Source: Firmicutes bacterium AM55-24TS | GTDB lineage: Bacteria > Bacillota > Clostridia > UBA1381 | Assembly: GCA_003460745.1 (NCBI GenBank) | Contig: QTVU01000075.1 | Location: 1 to 8,754 of the forward strand | DNA: 8,754 nucleotides | Direction: 5' to 3' | In this document: piece after piece, positions 1 through 6,530 of the stretch | Numbering within the stretch: the first letter of the stretch is position 1 | Layout of the letters: each line of letters begins with the position of its first letter | Translations under genes and position numbers: made by a program | The notes under the pieces: generated by a model | The model's database searches: none | What the model was told of the DNA's origin: nothing | The model's input: only the letters and a program-made list of their open reading frames with translations

Positions 1-27
1 AATGAAAGTTTATATATAAAATAAAAG

Positions 28-71
28 AATTTGTGAATTACAGAGGGGGGTGTAAATTAAATTCACAAATT
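28..71. repeat. Perfect 12-bp inverted repeat upstream of the RHS gene
   Basis: The arm AATTTGTGAATT at 28-39 is matched exactly in inverted form at 60-71, with a 20-base loop that holds a run of six G (45-50). No T tract follows, so it is not a standard intrinsic terminator. It lies 49 bp before the RHS start codon. It could be a dyad operator for a regulator or an RNA hairpin in the 5' leader. The role is inferred; only the symmetry is seen directly. Confidence 0.6.
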
Positions 72-120
72 GATGTAGCAATGGATCGGAAAGTAATTGA
101 TTAAATGAAAGGAAGAAAAA

Positions 121-1902
121 ATGAAAAGTACAAGTTTAAAGAAAATACTTGCACTTTTGATTACGTTTTCTTTATCAATGTCAACATTGCCAACTTACGC
201 ATCATTTGAGAATAAAGATAACGAACAGGAAGTGCTAAGTGGAGAGTCACAAACACCAGAGCCGGTAAATGAAGAGCTAATAGCTGATATTGAAAATGTT
301 GAATATCCAATTGAGACACAAAATCCTGCTTTAGTAGAAAATGAAGATGAAGATGAAGTCGAAAATAAAAGTGATAAAATTTTGGCTGAACAAGATGATG
401 TTGAATCTTCTGAAAAACCATATGAATATGTAACATATGATGAGCTGCCGAGAAATATGAATGATGGTATTGCATTAGTGGATGCATACAGTGATCCAAA
501 GAGTCTATATAAGTTAGATATGTTAGAAAGTAACAGATACAATCCTAAAGTATCAGGTGATGTTTCAATCAGTAATGTATCAGGAGATGTTAATTACACA
601 TATAATCTCGCATCTATACCGGGTAAAAATGGTTCAGTTATGGACTTGACTTTGGAATATAATCAATCTAAGAGTTCATTTGTATATACGTCAACAGATA
701 GGACGGATGCTAAAGATTATTATTCTGAGCCTTATTTAATATATGAATCAGATGGCAATATAGGAGCAGGATGGGAGTTTTCAGGATTAAAAAGAGTATA
801 TTCCGGAAGTTATAAGTTGCGTGACGGAAGAATAGTAAGAAATGCATATTCTTATGATTATAACTACTTCAGCATAGGAAATAATCAAATTAATTATATA
901 GACGGTACAGTCGAAGGACTTACAAGTGATGGATATTTAGCTTATACAGAAGATAAGTACGGTAATAGAATAAGTTATACATATGAAACAGGAGATGATG
1001 GCAGTTGCATTCCTTCAGTAAGACTGAAAAAAATTACTGATGGAGAAAACAGAAGTATAAATATTTCATATTACAAAAATTATATTCTTGTAACAAAGCC
1101 TGATAATTCAATGATAAAAATCAATACCTCATATGTAACAGCAAATCATGTAGGACAAATGACAGGGTTTGATATGTCTTTTGACGGTAAAGTGGTTACA
1201 AGCATTGAAGATGTTACAGATGGCTATCCTATTGCAGATTTTACGTATGAGCCGAAAGAAATAAGATACATTATTGGTCCGGGTGGATATGATATACAAA
1301 TTGATGATCAAGCTGTATATATGCCAATGACATATGCCAATACAGAATATTCAGGTATTCACCAAATGGATTATACAGTTGTTTCAAATAAAGATAGTGA
1401 TCCTTATTTGTATGCACCTTCTTCGAGAACATGGCATATAGCAACAGATAAGTATTATACAGGTGATGATAAAACTGCACCAAAGACATCATATTCATAT
1501 GAATACGAAAATGAAAGGGATTTAATTACTACAGAAGTAACGGATAATAATAAGGTTACAAAGACAAAAATGGGTGAAATTGAGTACAGTCAAGAAGTAT
1601 ATACTCGAAATGGCACAAATGATGTTTTAAAAAGCAAAGTTTTAAATACGTTTAATTCACATCATAGTGAACGTCCCAAAACGTCTGTAACTACCGTATA
1701 CAATTCTGCCGGTAATACAATAACAACAGAAACGAATAATGAATATGATTACTATGGCAAAATTACTTCTTCTGTACAAAAAGTCGAGGTGTTACAAAAT
1801 CAACAACTAAAAATACGTATTATACTGACAGCTATAAATCACTTGAAACATCAACTGTTACAAAAAGTGACGGATCACTTATTAAAACAGAGTATACTGT
1901 AA
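121..1902 (+). CDS. Secreted RHS/YD-repeat polymorphic toxin, N-terminal part (cut off by a frameshift)
   Basis: This is the N-terminal part of a very large exported RHS protein. The ATG at 121 has an AAAGGA ribosome-binding site at 108-113. Residues 1-27 form a clear Sec signal peptide: Lys-rich start, hydrophobic core, and likely cleavage after TYA. Residues about 30-105 are an acidic, low-complexity linker rich in Glu and Asp. From about 140 the beta-rich region found at the head of RHS/SpvB-like shells begins, with GDVNYTYNLASIPG and GAGWEFSG, followed by a DKYGNRISYTY repeat. The reading frame is RHS-like up to about codon 554 (near 1780). The last 35-40 residues are Gln/Leu/Lys-rich and unlike RHS sequence, because the frame has been lost. 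The true continuation lies in the -1 frame and joins the next entry. Family knowledge suggests a surface or secreted contact toxin like WapA and other Gram-positive RHS proteins. Alone, this fragment would lack the toxic tip. Confidence 0.88.
   Translation: MKSTSLKKILALLITFSLSMSTLPTYASFENKDNEQEVLSGESQTPEPVNEELIADIENVEYPIETQNPALVENEDEDEVENKSDKILAEQDDVESSEKPYEYVTYDELPRNMNDGIALVDAYSDPKSLYKLDMLESNRYNPKVSGDVSISNVSGDVNYTYNLASIPGKNGSVMDLTLEYNQSKSSFVYTSTDRTDAKDYYSEPYLIYESDGNIGAGWEFSGLKRVYSGSYKLRDGRIVRNAYSYDYNYFSIGNNQINYIDGTVEGLTSDGYLAYTEDKYGNRISYTYETGDDGSCIPSVRLKKITDGENRSINISYYKNYILVTKPDNSMIKINTSYVTANHVGQMTGFDMSFDGKVVTSIEDVTDGYPIADFTYEPKEIRYIIGPGGYDIQIDDQAVYMPMTYANTEYSGIHQMDYTVVSNKDSDPYLYAPSSRTWHIATDKYYTGDDKTAPKTSYSYEYENERDLITTEVTDNNKVTKTKMGEIEYSQEVYTRNGTNDVLKSKVLNTFNSHHSERPKTSVTTVYNSAGNTITTETNNEYDYYGKITSSVQKVEVLQNQQLKIRIILTAINHLKHQLLQKVTDHLLKQSIL
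1778..1800 (+). other. Frameshift site that splits the RHS gene
   Basis: RHS-like coding moves here from the frame of the 121 start codon to the -1 frame. The new frame is closed by a TGA at 1746-1748 and opens only after it. Between there and the premature TAA at 1900-1902 it reads naturally (KNTYYTDSYKSLETS) well before any start codon. Two A runs fit the slip point: five A at 1778-1782 and four A at 1796-1799. Adding one A to either restores a single frame of 1645 codons from 121 to 5054. It could be a real mutation, a phase-variable tract, a sequencing or assembly error, or ribosomal slippage. I see no canonical X XXY YYZ heptamer in register. Confidence 0.85.
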
Positions 1903-1955
1903 ACAGCTTAGGTGATGTCAGTGTAGAAAAAGCATATGATAAAGATAATGCTATA

Positions 1956-4900
1956 TTGAAAAATAAGAGTTATATCTATACAGACAATAATTTGACACAA
2001 GAAACTATTCATAACGGATATTCATTAGCAATGTTGGAGCGTAAAAGATATGAGTATACAGGTCCATATCTTACACGAGAATATGCCGTAGACAGTTCCA
2101 ATAATGTTATTTCAGAAGTCAAGTATGAATATAATACAGATACAGGTCAAGTAATAAAAACAAGTAATTTAAGGACTTCAGAAGAAATTGAATATGATGC
2201 ATTGGGACGTGTTACAAAAGAGAAACATGCTGATGGTACATACAAGCAAATATCATATGACAGTGGTGAAAGAGCAGTAAGTGTAAGAAATGAAAATAAC
2301 TATATAAATAAATATTATTATGATTCATCAGCTAATTTGACTAATATATCGGAAATAAATAATTCAAACACATTATCTGATTTGCGAAACATTACTTATG
2401 ACAAAATGGGTAATGCAATAACGGTTAAAGATGCTTTGAATAATCAAACAGAAATAACCTATGATGCTTTTGGCAGACAAACTTCTGTTAAAGCTCCTAC
2501 AACTGCTAATACTCAAAAAGCAAAATACTATGAAGTATTTCTTGAAGGAAATACAAAATACTCGGTGTATTTAACTATGAATGAAACCGGTAGAATAAAT
2601 ATTAGCTATTATGATGTATTTGGCAGACTTGTCAAGACCGCTATGGTCAAAAATTATTATTCATTTGATGAAAGTGATTTTGATAATATAACACAAATGC
2701 CATCAAATGCTGAATTAGTTATTACATCAAGATATGTGTATGATGAATGGGATAGAGTTATTGAACAATATGACGGCGAAAATCGACCAACGTATTATAC
2801 TTATGATGTCTTAGGCAATGTAATAAATATGAAACAAGGTATAGACGAAGAAGATACAAAACAAATAAGTATTGACTATCAATATGATAAAGCAGGGCGA
2901 TTAATAAAAACAACTCAGGGAACACACATAACAAGTTATTTATATGATACAGCCGGAAGATTAATTCAGGAAACTGACCCTATGGGATATACGGAAAATT
3001 ATACATATGATACAGCCGGAAATATTATGACAGCAAAAGATAAAAACGGTGATACAACTGCGAACACATATAACAACAGAGGCTTATTGTTAAGAACATC
3101 AAAAAATGGAGAATACATAAACTATACATATAGCAACACAGGAGCTTTATTGACATCAAAAGATAAAAATGGTACAATTAGTTATCAATATAACTATGAC
3201 GGCACTTTGTATAAAAAGACATATCCTGATGGTAAGTCAATAACATATAACTCGTATAACGCAAATAAAGCATTAACATCAATGACTGATTATTTAGGTA
3301 ACACAACTCAATACGGTTATGATAAACGAGGTAATATAATCAGTATATCAGAAAAATATGCAGATGCACAGACAACAGCAGTAACGAGATACTCATATTT
3401 TACAGATGGTAGCTTAAATCAAATAATATATCCTTTGAGCAGTAGCATGAAAACAAGATATAGCTATGATTATGCCGGAAGAGTAATGCTTGTAGTGAAT
3501 AGCTTAACTTCATCAACCAATTATTCACAACATAATTATACCTATGACAATTCAGGTAATATAACTAAGAAAGTCGATAATATTCAGGGAGCAAGTAAGA
3601 CATCTACCTATATGTATGATAATTTGAATAGGTTATTGAAAGAAACAATAGGTGGCAGTTGGAATAGCTATCATTATGATGAATATAATAATTTGATTTC
3701 ATCGGTTGGTTGGGAAGATACATATTATTTTTATGACGCGAATAACCGATTGACATCAATAGAAGATTACGGTGCAAAAAAAGAAACTGCAACAGGTACA
3801 AAATTTGATGATTGGACTACTTATCTTACCTATGATAAAAATGGAAATTTAAAGCTTATGGGGACAGATGCTTGCACAGAACCATATGAACCAAGCAATT
3901 ATAAGTCTTATGCATATAATGAATGGGGTCAGCTAATTGAATTTAATGACAGTTTTGGAGAAACAGCAAGTTATACTTATTATTCAGACGGATTAAGAGC
4001 AAGTAAAACAATAGGTGACAATACAACTAAGTATTACTATGATGGTGATAATGTTATTAATGAAACGTTAAATAATAACAATTATGCAACAAATGTAATG
4101 GGAGTGAACGGATATGTGTCAAGGAGACAAAATGGCACAACCGGTTATTTGTTTAAAGATGCACATGGCGATGTACTTTCTATTTACACAAGTACAAGCA
4201 ATAAAGTCGCTGATTATACATATGATGCGTGGGGAGAAATACGAACCCAAAATGAATCAAGTTCTTTTGAAAATAACCCACTACGTTACTATGGTCAATA
4301 TTACGATTACGAAAGTAATATGACATATCTAAGAGCAAGATATTACGATAGCAGTATAAGACGTTTTATAAGTGAAGATCCGGCTAAGGACGGCTCGAAT
4401 TGGTATGCCTATTGTGGCAATAATCCAGTGATGATGTTTGATCCGAGTGGATTAGCGATTTATGTACCTGAAAATCAAAGTATAATCATAGATTATTTAA
4501 ACATTTTAACAAGGGATGAATTATATATTGACTCAAATGGATATGTAAAAATTAAAAATTATGGAATGAATACTGATGATAGAAGTGCAGGAACAGAATT
4601 AATATATCAACTTATAAACAATTCTAACATTTGTACAATTAAAGTTTCAAACAAAAATGATACAACTTATGCTGATATAGATTTGGCTTCTATGTCAGGA
4701 GTTGGTACTGATACAACAATTAACTTCATTGCAGATTATGAAAAACAAGATAAAGTATTTGTATATGATAAAAATGCTAATGTTGTTGAACAAAAGCAGC
4801 CAGTTCAAATTGCATTGGCACATGAATTAATACATTCATTAAGGGGCATGAAAGGTAGTAGAAAAAAAGCAGGTATGGGAACTAATAAAATGCCTGGAGC

Positions 4901-5054
4901 AAACAATGAGTATTGGAGACAAGAGGAATTTGATACAGTTGGTATTGACCATATAAGAGATGATGGAAGTTATGCTGATGCTGCAAATTGGTATTTTACC
5001 GAAAATACCATAAGAAGGGAACAAGGTTTTTATTGGAGGGCGAAATATGCGTAA
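1956..5054 (+). CDS. RHS repeat-associated core protein with C-terminal M91-like metalloprotease toxin tip (downstream part of split gene)
   Basis: This is the continuation of the gene begun at 121. The start given is a TTG at 1956 with no ribosome-binding site. The first in-frame ATG (2031) also lacks one, and RHS-like sequence extends upstream to about 1783, so independent translation is unlikely. It carries more than a dozen YD repeats (for example YDALGRVTK, YDAFGRQTS, YDKAGRLIK, YDTAGRLIQ), which wind into the hollow beta shell known for this family. The RHS-associated core follows at 4281-4454 (LRYYGQYYD, YLRARYYD, RRFISEDP) and ends in DPSGL, the motif at which related proteins cut themselves to free the toxin. 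The last 199 residues are the variable tip with HELIH and EE...TENTIRREQG motifs. The stop overlaps the next gene by 8 bp, as expected for a toxin-immunity pair. The RHS assignment is very secure; toxicity and target are inferred. Confidence 0.93.
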   Translation: MKNKSYIYTDNNLTQETIHNGYSLAMLERKRYEYTGPYLTREYAVDSSNNVISEVKYEYNTDTGQVIKTSNLRTSEEIEYDALGRVTKEKHADGTYKQISYDSGERAVSVRNENNYINKYYYDSSANLTNISEINNSNTLSDLRNITYDKMGNAITVKDALNNQTEITYDAFGRQTSVKAPTTANTQKAKYYEVFLEGNTKYSVYLTMNETGRINISYYDVFGRLVKTAMVKNYYSFDESDFDNITQMPSNAELVITSRYVYDEWDRVIEQYDGENRPTYYTYDVLGNVINMKQGIDEEDTKQISIDYQYDKAGRLIKTTQGTHITSYLYDTAGRLIQETDPMGYTENYTYDTAGNIMTAKDKNGDTTANTYNNRGLLLRTSKNGEYINYTYSNTGALLTSKDKNGTISYQYNYDGTLYKKTYPDGKSITYNSYNANKALTSMTDYLGNTTQYGYDKRGNIISISEKYADAQTTAVTRYSYFTDGSLNQIIYPLSSSMKTRYSYDYAGRVMLVVNSLTSSTNYSQHNYTYDNSGNITKKVDNIQGASKTSTYMYDNLNRLLKETIGGSWNSYHYDEYNNLISSVGWEDTYYFYDANNRLTSIEDYGAKKETATGTKFDDWTTYLTYDKNGNLKLMGTDACTEPYEPSNYKSYAYNEWGQLIEFNDSFGETASYTYYSDGLRASKTIGDNTTKYYYDGDNVINETLNNNNYATNVMGVNGYVSRRQNGTTGYLFKDAHGDVLSIYTSTSNKVADYTYDAWGEIRTQNESSSFENNPLRYYGQYYDYESNMTYLRARYYDSSIRRFISEDPAKDGSNWYAYCGNNPVMMFDPSGLAIYVPENQSIIIDYLNILTRDELYIDSNGYVKIKNYGMNTDDRSAGTELIYQLINNSNICTIKVSNKNDTTYADIDLASMSGVGTDTTINFIADYEKQDKVFVYDKNANVVEQKQPVQIALAHELIHSLRGMKGSRKKAGMGTNKMPGANNEYWRQEEFDTVGIDHIRDDGSYADAANWYFTENTIRREQGFYWRAKYA
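2193..4073 (+). repeat. YD-repeat array within the RHS gene
   Basis: Degenerate units of about 20 residues with the pattern Y-D-x-x-G-[RN]-[LIV] recur through this stretch. Divergence is high at DNA level, but two neighbouring units share an exact 17-base match (ATATGATACAGCCGGAA at 2942-2958 and 3005-3021), exactly 63 bp or 21 codons apart. That match suggests recent unit duplication or conversion. These repeats form the spiral beta shell that encloses the toxin in RHS proteins of known structure. Confidence 0.85.
4455..5051 (+). other. Variable C-terminal toxin domain, M91/NleD-like zinc metalloprotease
   Basis: The domain covers residues 1446-1644 of the restored protein, directly after DPSGL. 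HELIH (4821-4835, residues 1568-1572) is a HExxH zincin motif in which the two His would bind zinc and the Glu would act as general base. It sits in the context ALAHELIHSLRG. About 30 residues later comes EEFDTVGI (Glu 1602 and 1603), then TENTIRREQG (from residue 1627) near the C-terminus. This order, HE(L)xH then EE..TVG then TEN..R.E, matches my recollection of the peptidase M91 family, whose known member NleD of enteropathogenic E. coli cleaves host MAP kinases. Here the tip is on an RHS carrier, so a role against rival bacteria or host cells is inferred. All visible motifs are intact even though the gene is frameshifted upstream. Confidence 0.75.
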
Positions 5055-5790
5055 AAAGATAATAATTTTTTGTGTGATAATCTGCATACTAAGCATAAGC
5101 TGTATATCAATTTTAACATATTCCAAACCAATTAAAATAGAAAACATTGATAAATCAAAAAGAATATGTGATGAATTATATATTACATCATCAAACAAAT
5201 ACATGAGCAGGGAAGACTTTTTAGGAATGATTCTTTCAGTTATAGGTTTAAATGAAAATATTTTTGATATGTATTGCTACGGTATGGATAGAGAAGGCTT
5301 TGCAACTGATGATTTGAAAACAGGAAATCAATATCAAATAACTAATGATATAAGTGAAGCGGAATTTGATAAAATATACAGATATGACACACTATGTTAT
5401 ATTGCTTGTGATGTGAATATATTACAAACATATAAAAAAACATATGAGTATCGAGGAAAGAATTATATTACAATAAAAGATGCAATTGCTATGATTGAGG
5501 CGTGTTTAGAAGATACAGAAACGGAAAAAGGAAAATTTTTTGAAAATTCCGAAGAATATCAACGATTATTTGAAAATGCTCAAAAAAATATTGTCAACAA
5601 AAATGATATGATATATTGGATACCGATTGACAGAAAAGCTACATGTGATGAAATATACACGCTTTTAAATAGATTACTTAATCAAAAACGTTACAAATAT
5701 TTGAGTGATGCTGCTTATAATGAATCAAAAGCACAAATAGACTATGACCGTTCTATAACATATAAAGAATATCTTGAACAAACTCAATAA
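5047..5790 (+). CDS. Membrane-anchored protein of unknown function, candidate immunity protein for the RHS toxin
   Basis: I do not recognise a named family for this 247-residue protein. The ATG at 5047 lies inside the last codons of the toxin (8-bp overlap) and has an excellent GGAGGG site at 5035-5040, so the start is firm and translation is probably coupled. Residues 4-25 form a hydrophobic segment after MRKK. It is a signal anchor or uncleaved signal, as no proper lipobox precedes Cys 9, 13 or 19. The rest is soluble and acidic, and would lie outside the membrane. Residues about 53-158 loosely resemble S-layer-homology repeats: SREDFLGMILSVIG, then a middle segment, then YITIKDAIAMIEACLED. 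That likeness is weak. Position and coupling argue for an immunity protein that neutralises the metalloprotease at the cell surface. It could instead be an accessory protein for display of the toxin. Confidence 0.82.
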   Translation: MRKKIIIFCVIICILSISCISILTYSKPIKIENIDKSKRICDELYITSSNKYMSREDFLGMILSVIGLNENIFDMYCYGMDREGFATDDLKTGNQYQITNDISEAEFDKIYRYDTLCYIACDVNILQTYKKTYEYRGKNYITIKDAIAMIEACLEDTETEKGKFFENSEEYQRLFENAQKNIVNKNDMIYWIPIDRKATCDEIYTLLNRLLNQKRYKYLSDAAYNESKAQIDYDRSITYKEYLEQTQ

Positions 5791-5796
5791 AATAAC

Positions 5797-5825
5797 TTGA
5801 CTTCATTTCTAACCTCTGATATACT
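5797..5825 (+). promoter_or_regulatory. Near-consensus sigma-A promoter
   Basis: The -35 box TTGACT (5797-5802) and the -10 box TATACT (5820-5825) are separated by exactly 17 bp, each with one mismatch to consensus. Transcription would start near 5832, about 100 bases before the CvpA-like gene. The terminator hairpin at 5871-5908 lies downstream of this start, inside the transcript leader. A 7-bp inverted pair, ACTTCAT (5800-5806) and ATGAAGT (5837-5843), flanks the -10 box and could be an operator, although it is short. Confidence 0.75.
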
Positions 5826-5866
5826 AAAATTAAAGTATGAAGTGACAATAACATAATAAGTGAAAT

Positions 5867-5929
5867 ATGAGCAGACAAGAATCTGAATTGGTTTTTGTCT
5901 GCTTTTTTACGTTTAAAAGAAAGGAGTGA
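5867..5929 (+). CDS. Possible 20-codon leader peptide overlapping the terminator hairpin
   Basis: An ATG at 5867 opens a 20-codon frame (MSRQESELVF, then a Val/Cys/Phe-rich part ending KRKE). Its codons run through both arms of the terminator at 5871-5908. Its TGA (5927-5929) immediately follows the AAGGAG site of the next gene, 6 bp before that gene's ATG. A ribosome on this frame would keep the hairpin open, so translation could control read-through. The upstream ribosome-binding site is weak (AAGTG near 5859), and a frame of this length can occur by chance. The role is inferred from the layout alone. Confidence 0.35.
   Translation: MSRQESELVFVCFFTFKRKE
5871..5908 (+). terminator. Intrinsic terminator, probably acting as an attenuator
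   Basis: GCAGACAAGAA (5871-5881) pairs with TTTTTGTCTGC (5892-5902) in an 11-bp stem with one G-U pair and a 10-base loop, followed by six T (5903-5908). It would end transcripts coming from the RHS/immunity genes. It also lies about 40 bases after the predicted start of the 5797-5825 promoter and 27 bases before the next start codon, so it would also stop most transcription of the CvpA-DnaJ unit unless read-through is allowed. Confidence 0.85.
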
Positions 5930-5935
5930 ATAAAA

Positions 5936-6529
5936 ATGCTTATAAGTATATTATTTGTTAGTATTATTATTGTGTATGGATTTATAGGGCTAAAAAAGGG
6001 TGGTATCAAAAGTATAGGAGGCTTAATATCAATGATATTGTCTTTTATACTTTCACGCTGTTTAGCTATTCCGGTAACGCAATATGTATGTAATGAATCA
6101 GGCATTAGTGATAAAATCAGTAGTTTTATTCAGAGCATCAATGGTTCAGTGTTTCTAAACGGAAATGCTTTTAACTTAGGTTTTGTTAATTTATCCGATC
6201 CTGCAAACCAAATGATTAATTCGGTAAATAATGTTGTTAATTTATCTGCTGAAAAATTATTATCTTCATTCGTAATGATACTGTTATTTTCATTATTTAT
6301 GTTCATATTCGGATTGATAATACACTTAATATCAAGTGCAGTAAAAATAGTTCCTTTAGGTGAAAAACTTGATAAGGCAATTGGTTTTATAAGTGGTGTT
6401 GTTAAAGGCTTAATAATGGCAATTATCGTATATTTCATACTTTATACAGTCAATATGATTCCTAATGTTCATATACCGCTTGATAATATAGTCTTAAATA
6501 ATGTAATGCAAATGATAGGGGGATTCTGA
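5936..6529 (+). CDS. CvpA family membrane protein
   Basis: This 197-residue integral membrane protein starts at ATG 5936 with AAGGAG at 5921-5926. Four hydrophobic segments are visible at about residues 1-17, 25-47, 110-134 and 152-172. A polar loop of about 60 residues lies between the second and third. The early GLKKGGIKSIGG turn and the later motif PLGEKLDKAIGFISGVVKG between helices three and four are typical of the CvpA (colicin V production) family. Members are small membrane proteins whose biochemical role is poorly defined; some are linked to envelope stress or secretion. The gene is followed after 1 bp by the DnaJ-like gene, so the two are surely co-transcribed and probably translationally coupled. 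Family assignment is good; function in this organism is unknown. Confidence 0.82.
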   Translation: MLISILFVSIIIVYGFIGLKKGGIKSIGGLISMILSFILSRCLAIPVTQYVCNESGISDKISSFIQSINGSVFLNGNAFNLGFVNLSDPANQMINSVNNVVNLSAEKLLSSFVMILLFSLFMFIFGLIIHLISSAVKIVPLGEKLDKAIGFISGVVKGLIMAIIVYFILYTVNMIPNVHIPLDNIVLNNVMQMIGGF

Positions 6530-6530
6530 T

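Noticed and set aside
81..104. Short frame MDRKVID before the RHS gene
   Set aside because: It is seven codons long with no properly spaced ribosome-binding site. The frame stays open upstream to a TGA at 3-5 but without a supported start.
161..542. Two overlapping minus-strand open frames opposite the RHS N-terminus
   Set aside because: They are antisense shadows of the RHS coding sequence, with His/Ser-rich low-complexity products and no ribosome-binding site.
1775..1785. Classical -1 programmed frameshift heptamer
   Set aside because: In the zero frame the codons are GTA CAA AAA GTC, so only the AAA codon can re-pair after slipping; the X XXY YYZ pattern is not met. Simple base loss is more likely.
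4114..4323. 69-codon plus-strand frame inside the RHS core
   Set aside because: The RHS core motifs are read in another frame over the same bases, and the product has no recognisable domain.
5071..5112. Lipoprotein signal at Cys 9, 13 or 19 of the candidate immunity protein
   Set aside because: The residues before each Cys do not fit the lipobox (Leu at -3, then small residues), so a membrane anchor is the safer reading.
6130..6438. 102-codon minus-strand frame opposite the CvpA-like gene
   Set aside because: It is a complement of a clear membrane-protein gene with no start signals of its own.
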